A stretch of 64,000 nucleotides of DNA, from NCBI GenBank assembly GCA_965226565.1, contig CBDDDI010000005.1, positions 496,001-560,000 of the forward strand, in the 5' to 3' direction. Below, piece by piece: positions 9,257-16,968 of this stretch. This DNA comes from SZUA-444 sp965226565 (GTDB taxonomy: Bacteria; Bacillota; Clostridia; Oscillospirales; Ruminococcaceae). The position numbers were made by a program, and so were the translations under genes. Below the pieces are notes generated by a model that saw nothing but the letters and a program-made list of their open reading frames with translations, did not search any database and was not told the origin of the DNA. Each line of letters starts with the position of its first letter. The stretch's first letter is position 1.

Positions 9257-9721
9257 ATGTCAAACTTAGAAATTTTATTATTAGTCATAGCAATTTGCTC
9301 AGTAGTAACTGCAATTTTAATATTTATATTTCCTTATTTTAAAAAGAAAAAAATAGATCCAAATGAAATTCTTAACACTGCAAACATTGGTATAAATGGT
9401 GCAGACAGTGTTGTTGAAGTATTAAAAGGAATTTTTCCTAAAAATGCTGCTATAAACATTGTTGATAAAGTTATTGAATACGCAAAAATAGGCGTTTCAA
9501 AAGCAGAACAATTATATTTAATTAGTGAAATTGGAAAAGATGATAGAAAAACTGAAGCTATTAAATTTACACTTGACAGCCTAGGACTTGCAGGAATTGA
9601 AATAACTCCTCAAATTGAAGCTATTGTTAATGGTTGTGTTGAAGCAGCAGTACTTGGACTTGGACATAACGAAACTGATGAAACACCAGAAGTTCCTGCA
9701 ATTGAAACAGCTCTAGCATAA
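9257..9721 (+). CDS. LLH-type phage holin-like protein
   Basis: This 154-aa protein has one N-terminal transmembrane segment (residues 5-27), a KKKK stop-transfer, then a soluble part with alternating helices (KVIEYAKIGVSKAEQLY, KTEAIKFTLDSLGLAGIEI, EAIVNGCVEAAVLGLG). That pattern matches the LLH family of phage holins: one TM, then a YA...A-x-K-A and a final IE(A/G)-x-V-E-A-A helix. A strong GGAGG lies 9 bases before the ATG. It sits 34 bases after the amidase and before a terminator. A role in exporting or activating the amidase is inferred from the pairing. The family call is from recall of the pattern, not a search. Confidence 0.7.
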   Translation: MSNLEILLLVIAICSVVTAILIFIFPYFKKKKIDPNEILNTANIGINGADSVVEVLKGIFPKNAAINIVDKVIEYAKIGVSKAEQLYLISEIGKDDRKTEAIKFTLDSLGLAGIEITPQIEAIVNGCVEAAVLGLGHNETDETPEVPAIETALA

Positions 9722-9751
9722 AATTTTAACCCCCCATAATTCTTTTTATAA

Positions 9752-9787
9752 ACACCATGTGCTTTAACTAGCATGTGGTGTTTTTTA
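9752..9787 (+). terminator. Rho-independent terminator after the holin
   Basis: An 11-bp stem with two G-T pairs (9752-9762 with 9771-9781), an 8-base loop, then a T-run through 9787. Confidence 0.85.
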
Positions 9788-9814
9788 TTATTAAAATTTT
9801 GTATTTTTGGAGCA

Positions 9815-9843
9815 TTGTGTTAATGAAACTTTTTATGTATAAT
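9815..9843 (+). promoter_or_regulatory. Promoter for ispD-ispF
   Basis: TTGTGT at 9815-9820 and TATAAT at 9838-9843 with 17 bases between. The ATG of ispD follows 34 bases later. Confidence 0.6.
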
Positions 9844-9876
9844 TGTATATATATTTTATTTTTTTGAGGTGTGACT

Positions 9877-10554
9877 ATGTTTTCAGTAATAATAGTAAGT
9901 GCAGGAAAAAGTTCAAGAATGCAAGGAATTGACAAACAATTCTTACTTTTAAACAATTTACCTGTAATTTTACATTCAGTATTAAAATTCGACAATATAC
10001 AACAAGTAGATGAGATTATAATAGTAACATGCGAAAATCAACTTGAAAATTTGAAAGATCTTATTAATACTAGAACATTTAATAAACCAATTAAAATCAC
10101 TACTGGTTCTGACACAAGACAAAAATCTGTTTTTTCTGGAATATCTTTAGTAAATAAAAACAGCAAATACATAGCTATTCATGATGGAGCCAGACCTTTT
10201 GTTTCAGAAAAAATTATTACTGATTGTTTTAATAATGCTATAAAATACAAAGCTACAACTGTTGGAGTGCCTGTAAAAGACACAATTAAAATTGTTAATA
10301 ATAATTTTATTGATTCAACTCCAAATAGAAGTAGTTTATATATTACTCAAACTCCACAAGTATTTGACAAGCAAATATACTTTACAGCTATGAACAACGC
10401 AGTAAAAAATGATTTAGATTTTACTGATGATTGTCAACTTGTTGAATCTATAGGACATAAAGTGTATATGTCAAAAGGAGAATATTCTAATATAAAAATT
10501 ACAACTCCAGAAGATATTAATCTAGCAAAATTTATTTATAAGGAGAATAACTAA
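9877..10554 (+). CDS. ispD: 2-C-methyl-D-erythritol 4-phosphate cytidylyltransferase IspD
   Basis: IspD joins CTP to MEP in the non-mevalonate isoprenoid pathway. The nucleotide-binding N-terminus SAGKSSRM (about residues 8-15) is canonical, and HDGARPFV and the C-terminal TTPEDINLA are family hallmarks. A GTG at 9871 is in frame, but GAGG at 9866-9869 spaces correctly to the ATG at 9877. Length 225 aa is normal. The stop codon shares a base with the ispF start (TAATG), so the two consecutive-pathway enzymes are translationally coupled. Confidence 0.95.
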   Translation: MFSVIIVSAGKSSRMQGIDKQFLLLNNLPVILHSVLKFDNIQQVDEIIIVTCENQLENLKDLINTRTFNKPIKITTGSDTRQKSVFSGISLVNKNSKYIAIHDGARPFVSEKIITDCFNNAIKYKATTVGVPVKDTIKIVNNNFIDSTPNRSSLYITQTPQVFDKQIYFTAMNNAVKNDLDFTDDCQLVESIGHKVYMSKGEYSNIKITTPEDINLAKFIYKENN

Positions 10555-11030
10555 TGAGAATTGGACATGGATATGACGTTCACCGTCTTGTTGAAAACAG
10601 AAAACTTATTTTAGGTGGCGTTGAAATCAAACACGAAACTGGTTTGCTTGGACATTCAGATGCTGATGTACTTGTTCATGCTATTATGGATTCTATGCTT
10701 GGAGCATTAGCTTTAGGAGATATAGGAAAACATTTTCCTGATAACGATGAAAATTATAAAAATGCTGATAGTATGATTTTACTTAAAAAAGTAAATGAGA
10801 TTATATATTCTAAAGGTTATACTATAAGTAATATTGACTGTACTATACTTGCTCAAGCTCCAAAACTTTCACCTTATATTCAAAAAATGAGAGAAAATAT
10901 AGCTAATGTTTTAAAAACTAATATTAACAACATTTCTGTAAAAGCTACTACTGAAGAAAACTTAGGTTTTACTGGAGAAAAGCTAGGAATATCTGCTCAT
11001 TGTGTTACATTATTAAAAAAAGTTAATTAA
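10554..11030 (+). CDS. ispF: 2-C-methyl-D-erythritol 2,4-cyclodiphosphate synthase IspF
   Basis: IspF cyclises CDP-ME-2-phosphate to MEcPP in the MEP pathway. The zinc ligands D8 and H10 are in GYDVHRL and H42 is in DVLVHA. The SDADVL stretch and the C-terminal ATTEENLGFTG, a substrate-binding region, are typical. 158 aa is the usual trimer-forming length. Preceded by AAGGAG and coupled to ispD. IspE, which acts between the two, is not in the window. Confidence 0.97.
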   Translation: MRIGHGYDVHRLVENRKLILGGVEIKHETGLLGHSDADVLVHAIMDSMLGALALGDIGKHFPDNDENYKNADSMILLKKVNEIIYSKGYTISNIDCTILAQAPKLSPYIQKMRENIANVLKTNINNISVKATTEENLGFTGEKLGISAHCVTLLKKVN

Positions 11031-11125
11031 TAGCTTTTCCTTATTATTTCTTATATCGACATTATAATACCATTTTCACCATTTTTGCATAATATAAAAC
11101 ATAGAATCATATAAGAGGTGAAAAT

Positions 11126-11365
11126 ATGAATTGGCATAAAGAAAGGAAAATTATAATTGCACTTACTTCAATAACATATGCTGCTAAAGCAAAAAAACTG
11201 CTTAACAGTTATGGATACTTTTGTAAAATAACAAAAACTCCTAAAGACTTATCTAAAGGCTGTGGTTACAGCATTATTATAAAAGATGATTTATATACAA
11301 TTTTAAAAGTTTTAGAATCAGAAAATATTAAAGTTAAAGATTATACGAATGTAGGTAGCATATGA
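11126..11365 (+). CDS. DUF3343 putative Se/S carrier-like protein
   Basis: A 79-aa cytosolic protein with the DUF3343 look: an N-terminal FxSxxxAxxAxxLL-like pattern (ALTSITYAAKAKKLL), a variable middle, and a conserved Cys-containing GCGYSI motif near residue 47. The family has been proposed to carry sulfur or selenium and recurs next to aminotransferase class V cysteine desulfurases. Here its stop overlaps the start of exactly such a gene by 4 bases. The carrier role is inferred from family context; the single Cys is what can be seen. Confidence 0.75.
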   Translation: MNWHKERKIIIALTSITYAAKAKKLLNSYGYFCKITKTPKDLSKGCGYSIIIKDDLYTILKVLESENIKVKDYTNVGSI

Positions 11366-12483
11366 TATATTTTGACAATGCTGCCACTACATTTCCAAAA
11401 CCTAAAATTGTAAAGCAAAAAGCTATTGAAGCTTTAAATAAATATGGAGGTAATCCTGGACGTAGTGGACATAAATTATCAGTTTTAACCTCTGAAAAAA
11501 TTTTTGAAACAAGAGAAAAAATTGCTGATTTTTTTAAATGTGAAATAGAAAATGTTATTTTTACACTCAATTGCACACATGCTTTAAATTACGCTATGAA
11601 AGGTATTATGGGACGAGATGGACATTTAATAATTTCTTCTATGGAACATAACGCTGTGTCTAGACCTGCTTATAATCTTTCAAAAAATGGATGTAGTTTT
11701 AGTATTGCTCAAGTTTCTAATAATGATCAAGTAACACTTAATAATATTGAATCTTTAATTAGTACTAATACCAAAGCTGTTGTTACTACTATTGCTAGTA
11801 ATGTTACTGGCCAAATTATGCCTTATAAAAAAATAGGTGAAATGTGTAAATATTATAATATTTGCTATATTGCTGATGGAGCTCAAGCATGTGGAGTTTT
11901 GCCTATAACAATGAATGATGGATTTAATATTTTATGTACTGCTGGTCATAAAGGTCTTTTTGGAACATCTGGCACAGGTATTTTAATGACAGATGGAAAT
12001 TTTGATTTTGAATCATTAATACAAGGCGGAACTGGAGCAACATCAAAAGAACTTGAACAAACTCCATTTTTACCAGAAAAATTTGAAAGTGGAACTCCAA
12101 ATTCTCTTGGAATAATCTCTCTTGGAGCAGGAATAGATTTTATTAATTATAAAGGTATTGATAAAATACACAGCCATGAAAATAAATTATGTAATTATTT
12201 TATAAATAAAATTAAAGATAATCCAAATATTATTATATATAGAAAACCAACTTTAACTTATGCTCCTATTGTAGCTTTTAATATCAAAAATTTTAATTCT
12301 ATTGAGGTTTCACAATACCTAAATGAATGTGGTTTTGGTTTAAGAGCTGGATTTCATTGTGCTGCTTTAGCTCATCAAACCTTAGAAACATCAGATATTG
12401 GAGTAGTTAGATTTGCTCCATCTGTATTTAACAATTTTGCAGAAGTTGATAGATTAATAAATGCTATAAAAAAAATAATATAA
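11362..12483 (+). CDS. Aminotransferase class V, cysteine desulfurase family
   Basis: A PLP enzyme expected to strip sulfur (or selenium) from cysteine or selenocysteine onto an active-site Cys. The N-terminus YFDNAATTFPKP, the PLP aspartate in YIADGAQACG, the Schiff-base lysine in TAGHKGLFG and the catalytic Cys loop RAGFHCAALAH are all present in 373 aa. The short loop around the Cys resembles group II (SufS/CsdA-like) enzymes. It is translationally coupled to the DUF3343 gene. This pairing, rather than with IscU or SufU, suggests a specialised S/Se delivery job and not general Fe-S assembly. Confidence 0.85.
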   Translation: MIYFDNAATTFPKPKIVKQKAIEALNKYGGNPGRSGHKLSVLTSEKIFETREKIADFFKCEIENVIFTLNCTHALNYAMKGIMGRDGHLIISSMEHNAVSRPAYNLSKNGCSFSIAQVSNNDQVTLNNIESLISTNTKAVVTTIASNVTGQIMPYKKIGEMCKYYNICYIADGAQACGVLPITMNDGFNILCTAGHKGLFGTSGTGILMTDGNFDFESLIQGGTGATSKELEQTPFLPEKFESGTPNSLGIISLGAGIDFINYKGIDKIHSHENKLCNYFINKIKDNPNIIIYRKPTLTYAPIVAFNIKNFNSIEVSQYLNECGFGLRAGFHCAALAHQTLETSDIGVVRFAPSVFNNFAEVDRLINAIKKII

Positions 12484-12498
12484 ATTATTAAAAATAGC

Positions 12499-12526
12499 TT
12501 GAATAATCCTAATAATGTGGTAAAAT
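12499..12526 (+). promoter_or_regulatory. Promoter for cdaA-cdaR
   Basis: TTGAAT at 12499-12504 and TAAAAT at 12521-12526, 16-base spacer, 42 bases before the cdaA start. Confidence 0.55.
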
Positions 12527-12567
12527 TAAGTATGTGTTTAAAATACTAAAAATAAAGGAAGTGTAAT

Positions 12568-13449
12568 ATGGAATATGTTCAAGATTTTTTTGCAAATATT
12601 TTGAATATTGTTAAAACAATAGAATTTGCTGACATTATAGATATTCTTATACTTACTTTATTACTATATAAAGCAATAAAAATGATTAGAGAAACTAGAG
12701 CTCAACAATTAACAAAAGGTATTGTTTTCATTTGCATAGCCTATTTTATTGTTAGACAGCTTAAACTTAAAACAATGGGATTTTTGCTACAAAACTTTTT
12801 TGAATGGGGTATTATCGCTATATTAATCATGTTCCAACCAGAACTAAGAAGAATGCTTGAAAAAGTTGGTAGAACAAAAGTTTCTAAATTTAATGTTTTT
12901 TCTATAGGAAATGATCAGCATGAGCCAAATTACGATATTTGGTATCATGCTATAAATTCTATAACAGAAGCAACTGTTAATCTTGCTTCTACAAAAACAG
13001 GTGCTCTTATTGTTATTGAAAGACAAACTAAACTTGGAGAACAAATTGATACTGGAACTATATTAAAATCAAAAATAAGTTCTTCTTTACTTGAAAATAT
13101 TTTTTATAAAAATACACCTTTACATGATGGAGCTGTAATTATACGTGAAGGCATTATTCTTGCTGCAGGATGTTTTCTGCCAAAACCACAAAAAGAAGAA
13201 TTGATAAATAAAAAACTTGGTTCTAGGCATCGTGCTGGTATTGGAATGAGTGAGAACTCTGATGCTATAATTATTATTGTTTCTGAAGAAACTGGTTCTA
13301 TTTCTATTGCTCAAGATGGTCAGCTTACTAAAGGTTTTACTAAAGAGAATTTATTAACACATCTTAGACGTGAAATAATTCCTGAAAAACAACCTGAAAC
13401 TAAGCATAGAGTGGATTTTAAAAACATTTTGTGGAGGAACAAAAATTAA
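12568..13449 (+). CDS. cdaA: Diadenylate cyclase CdaA
   Basis: CdaA makes cyclic di-AMP, the second messenger controlling potassium uptake and cell-wall homeostasis. Three N-terminal membrane helices (about residues 12-95) precede the DAC domain, which carries the active-site motifs HDGAVI (about 186-191) and RHRAG (about 220-224). AAGGAAG precedes the ATG. It is followed after one base by cdaR, its membrane-anchored regulator. glmM, the usual third member, is elsewhere in the window (4474-5826), so regulation by GlmM would act in trans. Confidence 0.95.
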   Translation: MEYVQDFFANILNIVKTIEFADIIDILILTLLLYKAIKMIRETRAQQLTKGIVFICIAYFIVRQLKLKTMGFLLQNFFEWGIIAILIMFQPELRRMLEKVGRTKVSKFNVFSIGNDQHEPNYDIWYHAINSITEATVNLASTKTGALIVIERQTKLGEQIDTGTILKSKISSSLLENIFYKNTPLHDGAVIIREGIILAAGCFLPKPQKEELINKKLGSRHRAGIGMSENSDAIIIIVSEETGSISIAQDGQLTKGFTKENLLTHLRREIIPEKQPETKHRVDFKNILWRNKN

Positions 13450-13450
13450 T

Positions 13451-14713
13451 ATGAGAAAAAATTTTAGAAAAACTAGACCTAAAGACTTATTTCTTGCTGT
13501 AAAAGCTTTTATTTTAGCTATATTAATATGGTTTATTTTTTCAATAACTTTATATCCTACAACTGTTCAAACTTATAATAATGTACCTTTGCAAAAAATC
13601 ACTGTAGAAGGAACAATTGCAAAAGATTATATGCTTTCTCCTGTTTCAACAGATGTTTCTGAAATTAAAGTTAAGATATTAGGAAAAAGATATGAAATAG
13701 GAGATTTATCTTCTAATGATCTTATTGCTAAAGTTGTTATAGAAGATGTTAACAAACCTGGTGAATACGATCTTAACGTGAAAGTAACTAGCAAAAATAA
13801 CAAAAAATTTGAAGTTCAAGAAGTTTATCCTAAAACTGTTAAAGTAACTTTTGATACTTTAGCTGAAAAAACTTTTATGATCGATGCTCAAGCTCCTAAT
13901 ATTTCTACTACTCAAGAATATATTATGGAACCTGCTATTGCTAGACCTAGTACTGTTAAAATTTCTGGACCAAAACAAAAAGTTGAAGCTATTACAAATG
14001 TTGTTCTTAAAACAACTGTAAAAGATACTTTAACTGAATCTTTTTCTACTTCTGATACAAAATATATTTTGTATAATGGAGATACTGTTATTAAAAATAC
14101 TCCTTTCACTTTTAGTGAACCTTCTCCATCTATTGATGTTCCTATATATTTGCAAAAAGAGCTGCCTTTAACATTTGATTTTATTAATGTTCCTAAAAAT
14201 TTTGATTTATCTTCTTTACCTTACACGATGGATTATAATCAAATTACTATCGCTGCTCCTAAATCTGCTTTAGAAAATCTTTCTGAAATTCATATTGGTT
14301 ATATTGATGTTAATAGAATTTATAACGGCTCAAAATTTGTTTTACCTCTTGATTTAGGTGACAATTATAAAAACCTTTCTGGTTATGAAGATATTTCTAT
14401 TAAATTTCCTTTATCTAATTATAAAACTAAAACTATTTCTCTTAAAACAGATAAATTAATTCCTATTAACACTCCAAATAATTATAATACAACTATTCAA
14501 ACTAATACTATAAGTCAAGTTAAAGTTATTGGTCCTGCTAATATTATTGATAAAATTTCATCTAAAGATTTTGTTGGTGAAATTGATCTTTTGGATATTG
14601 ACCTAAAAGAAACAACTTATAACGCTCCTGTAAATATATATTCTCCTTATTATAATAATGTTTGGATTAATGGATCTCATACTGTTACTATAAAAATTTC
14701 TAAAAAAGACTAA
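13451..14713 (+). CDS. cdaR: CdaA regulatory protein CdaR (YbbR-domain protein)
   Basis: A 420-aa protein with one N-terminal transmembrane anchor (about residues 16-34), then tandem YbbR domains outside the membrane. Their recurrent strands are V-x-V-x-G-P (KISGPKQKVEAI, KVIGPANIIDKI) and L-x-D or I-x-D segments. CdaR binds CdaA and modulates its activity in other Firmicutes. It begins one base after the cdaA stop. The last codons end just before the AGGAG of the next gene, so the FAD oxidoreductase is probably co-transcribed. Confidence 0.88.
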   Translation: MRKNFRKTRPKDLFLAVKAFILAILIWFIFSITLYPTTVQTYNNVPLQKITVEGTIAKDYMLSPVSTDVSEIKVKILGKRYEIGDLSSNDLIAKVVIEDVNKPGEYDLNVKVTSKNNKKFEVQEVYPKTVKVTFDTLAEKTFMIDAQAPNISTTQEYIMEPAIARPSTVKISGPKQKVEAITNVVLKTTVKDTLTESFSTSDTKYILYNGDTVIKNTPFTFSEPSPSIDVPIYLQKELPLTFDFINVPKNFDLSSLPYTMDYNQITIAAPKSALENLSEIHIGYIDVNRIYNGSKFVLPLDLGDNYKNLSGYEDISIKFPLSNYKTKTISLKTDKLIPINTPNNYNTTIQTNTISQVKVIGPANIIDKISSKDFVGEIDLLDIDLKETTYNAPVNIYSPYYNNVWINGSHTVTIKISKKD

Positions 14714-14726
14714 ACAAAGGAGCATT

Positions 14727-16322
14727 ATGCCTGTTATTGTATCTCAAATAAAGTCATCTCTTAATGAAGACAAATTTTCTATTATTAATAAAGCTATTAA
14801 AAAAATTTCAATTGATCAAAATGAAATCGAAATTGCTGATATTTATAAAACTTCCTTAGATGCTAGGAATAATAATAATATCCATTTTGTTCATTCTGTA
14901 ATGTTAACTTTAAAAAATAAATCAGATGAATATATTTTATCACAAAAAAATGCTTATTGTTCTTTTGTGGAAAATACTAAGCTTGATCCTGTTATTGGCA
15001 ATGTTAAAAAAAATGGTGAGATTGCTATTATTGGTTTTGGTCCTGCTGGGATGTTTGCTGGACTTGTTCTTGCTGAAAATGGATATAAACCATTGATTTT
15101 TGAAAAAGGCCAAGCTATTGATGAAAGAGTTTCATCTGTTGAAGACTTTTGGAAAAATAAAAAACTAAACACAAATTCAAATGTACAATTTGGTGAAGGT
15201 GGAGCTGGAACTTTTTCAGATGGTAAATTAACTACACGTATTAAAGATCCACTTTGTAGATATGTTCTTGAAAAATTTGTTGAGTTTGGAGCTACACCTG
15301 ATATTTTAACAAAAGCCAAACCTCATATTGGTACTGATAATTTAAGAAAAATTGTTAAAGCTATCAGAGAAAGAATTATTGAGCTTGGTGGAAAAGTTTA
15401 TTTTAATTCTGAAATTACTGATTTAAAAATTGAAAACAATATTCTTAAAGAAATTTCTACAAAAGATAAAAATATAAAATGCCAAGCGACTATTCTTTCT
15501 ATTGGTCATAGCGCTAGAAACACTTTTAAAATGCTTTTAGATAAAGGAATTTATATTGAAAACAAACCTTTTTCTGTTGGTTTTAGAATAGAACATCTTC
15601 AAGAAGATGTTGATAAAAGTCTTTTTGGAAAACATGTTGGTAATCCGTTTTTACCTCATGGAGAATATCAACTTTCTTATAGAAATAAAGAAGGTAGAGG
15701 CGTTTATACTTTTTGTATGTGTCCTGGTGGATTTGTTGTTCCTTCTTCTAGCGAAGAAAATACTATTGTTACTAATGGTATGAGTGAATATCTTAGAAAT
15801 CAGAAAAATGCTAATAGCGCTGTTGTTGTTTCTGTTTCTCAAAAAGATTTTGGTAATGCTCCTCTTGATGGTATGAATTTTGCTAGAAAAATTGAGGAAA
15901 ATGCTTTTAAAATTGCTGGATCTAATTACTGCGCTCCTATTACCACAACTGGTGCTTTTTTAGGAAAAAATAAATTTGCTATCAAAAATGTTGCTCCTTC
16001 TTATAGTGCTGGTGTTGCTGAATGTAATTTTAAAGATATTTTTCCTCAAACTATTTACGATATGCTTCAAATTGGTATTAATAATTTTTCTACAAAAATG
16101 AATTGTTTTAAAGATGATAATGCTATTTTGACTGCTCCTGAAACTAGAACTTCTAGTCCTGTTAGAATTAATAGACTTAGTGATAATCAATCTGTTTCTA
16201 CTAAAAATTTGTATCCTTGTGGCGAAGGTGCTGGTTATGCTGGTGGTATTATGAGTGCTGCTGTTGATGGTATTAACACTGCTCTTAAAATCATGCAAAA
16301 ATTCTCGCCTGACGATTTATAA
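14727..16322 (+). CDS. FAD-dependent oxidoreductase (uncharacterised dehydrogenase family)
   Basis: A 531-aa flavoprotein with a Rossmann dinucleotide fold IIGFGPAGMFAG (about residues 105-116), an acidic strand end (IFEKG) for the ribose, and a second FAD motif near the C-terminus (YPCGEGAGYAGGI). The N-terminal 90 residues form a small extra domain typical of this family (COG2509-like). There is no membrane segment. The substrate is unknown. It is preceded by AGGAG and lies 13 bases after cdaR. Linkage with cdaAR is seen here, but a functional link to c-di-AMP is not shown. Confidence 0.8.
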   Translation: MPVIVSQIKSSLNEDKFSIINKAIKKISIDQNEIEIADIYKTSLDARNNNNIHFVHSVMLTLKNKSDEYILSQKNAYCSFVENTKLDPVIGNVKKNGEIAIIGFGPAGMFAGLVLAENGYKPLIFEKGQAIDERVSSVEDFWKNKKLNTNSNVQFGEGGAGTFSDGKLTTRIKDPLCRYVLEKFVEFGATPDILTKAKPHIGTDNLRKIVKAIRERIIELGGKVYFNSEITDLKIENNILKEISTKDKNIKCQATILSIGHSARNTFKMLLDKGIYIENKPFSVGFRIEHLQEDVDKSLFGKHVGNPFLPHGEYQLSYRNKEGRGVYTFCMCPGGFVVPSSSEENTIVTNGMSEYLRNQKNANSAVVVSVSQKDFGNAPLDGMNFARKIEENAFKIAGSNYCAPITTTGAFLGKNKFAIKNVAPSYSAGVAECNFKDIFPQTIYDMLQIGINNFSTKMNCFKDDNAILTAPETRTSSPVRINRLSDNQSVSTKNLYPCGEGAGYAGGIMSAAVDGINTALKIMQKFSPDDL

Positions 16323-16483
16323 TATCTTTAATTTGGTTATTTTAATTTCAATTTTTATTTTAAAAAATTTTATATTTTTTGTCAGATTTTATAAACATTA
16401 CCTCTAATATATTTTGATATTTAAGTATATACTATTAATACAAACCCCGAAAGAAAAATATCAAATAAAAAGGAGTGTTAATC

Positions 16484-16663
16484 ATGAATTCAAACTATTC
16501 AGCACAAGCTAAAGAAAAGTTAAACCAAATGAAAATGGAATCAGCAAACGAAGTAGGCGTAACACTTAAACAAGGATATAACGGTGATTTAACTTCAAAA
16601 CAAGCTGGATCAATCGGTGGACAAATGGTTAAGAAAATGATTTCAGAATACGCTGAGAAATAA
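16484..16663 (+). CDS. Alpha/beta-type small acid-soluble spore protein (SASP)
   Basis: SASPs coat and protect DNA in dormant endospores and are degraded by Gpr at germination. The 59-aa protein shows both family blocks: KMESANEVGV around the Gpr cleavage point (Glu-Val here, often Glu-Phe/Ile) and the C-terminal LTSKQAGSIGGQMVKKMI. A strong AGGAG at 16471-16475 with 8-base spacing selects the ATG at 16484. It stands alone with its own terminator. Expression by the forespore sigma G is expected from the family; I could not assign the promoter boxes. It is the best evidence in the window that the organism makes endospores. Confidence 0.93.
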   Translation: MNSNYSAQAKEKLNQMKMESANEVGVTLKQGYNGDLTSKQAGSIGGQMVKKMISEYAEK

Positions 16664-16677
16664 TATAGACAAATGAA

Positions 16678-16712
16678 AATAAGGGACTTCTTTTTAGAAG
16701 CCCCTTATTTTT
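16678..16712 (+). terminator. Terminator after the SASP gene
   Basis: A long stem (AATAAGGG and CTTCT paired with AGAAG and CCCTTATT around one mismatch) with a TTTT loop and a trailing T-run. Confidence 0.85.
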
Positions 16713-16792
16713 TATTTTAATATTTAAAATTTGAAATTTTCAAAGTAATCTTATCGATATACTAATTTTAAATAACTATAAAACTATCAATC

Positions 16793-16966
16793 TTAATCTA
16801 AAACAGTATACTCAAGATTTTTCCACAATAGTTTTGTGTCTATATCTACACCAAATGGCAATAACGCTAAAGCTATAAACAAATCTTCCTCTTCTTTATC
16901 TGTTCTTTTAAGTGTAGCATACTCACCTTCAATTTTTATTATTTTATAATATTTATCCTCTAACAT
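16793..16966 (-). CDS. Small DUF3006-like protein
   Basis: A 57-aa open frame starts with ATG at 16966 behind AAAGGAG and ends with TAA at 16793. The sequence pattern KIEGEYATLKR ... ALALLPFGV resembles DUF3006 proteins, where an RIEGDYAV strand is followed by a LLP turn. It starts just 2 bases downstream of the yfhO-like gene stop, so it is the last gene of that leftward transcript. Function unknown. The family match is by eye, but the ribosome binding site and coupling make it a believable gene. Confidence 0.6.
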   Translation of the reverse strand: MLEDKYYKIIKIEGEYATLKRTDKEEEDLFIALALLPFGVDIDTKLLWKNLEYTVLD

Positions 16967-16968
16967 TT

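Noticed and set aside
9871..9876. GTG start for ispD
   Set aside because: It overlaps the end of the ribosome binding site. The ATG at 9877 has correct spacing and the conserved N-terminus.
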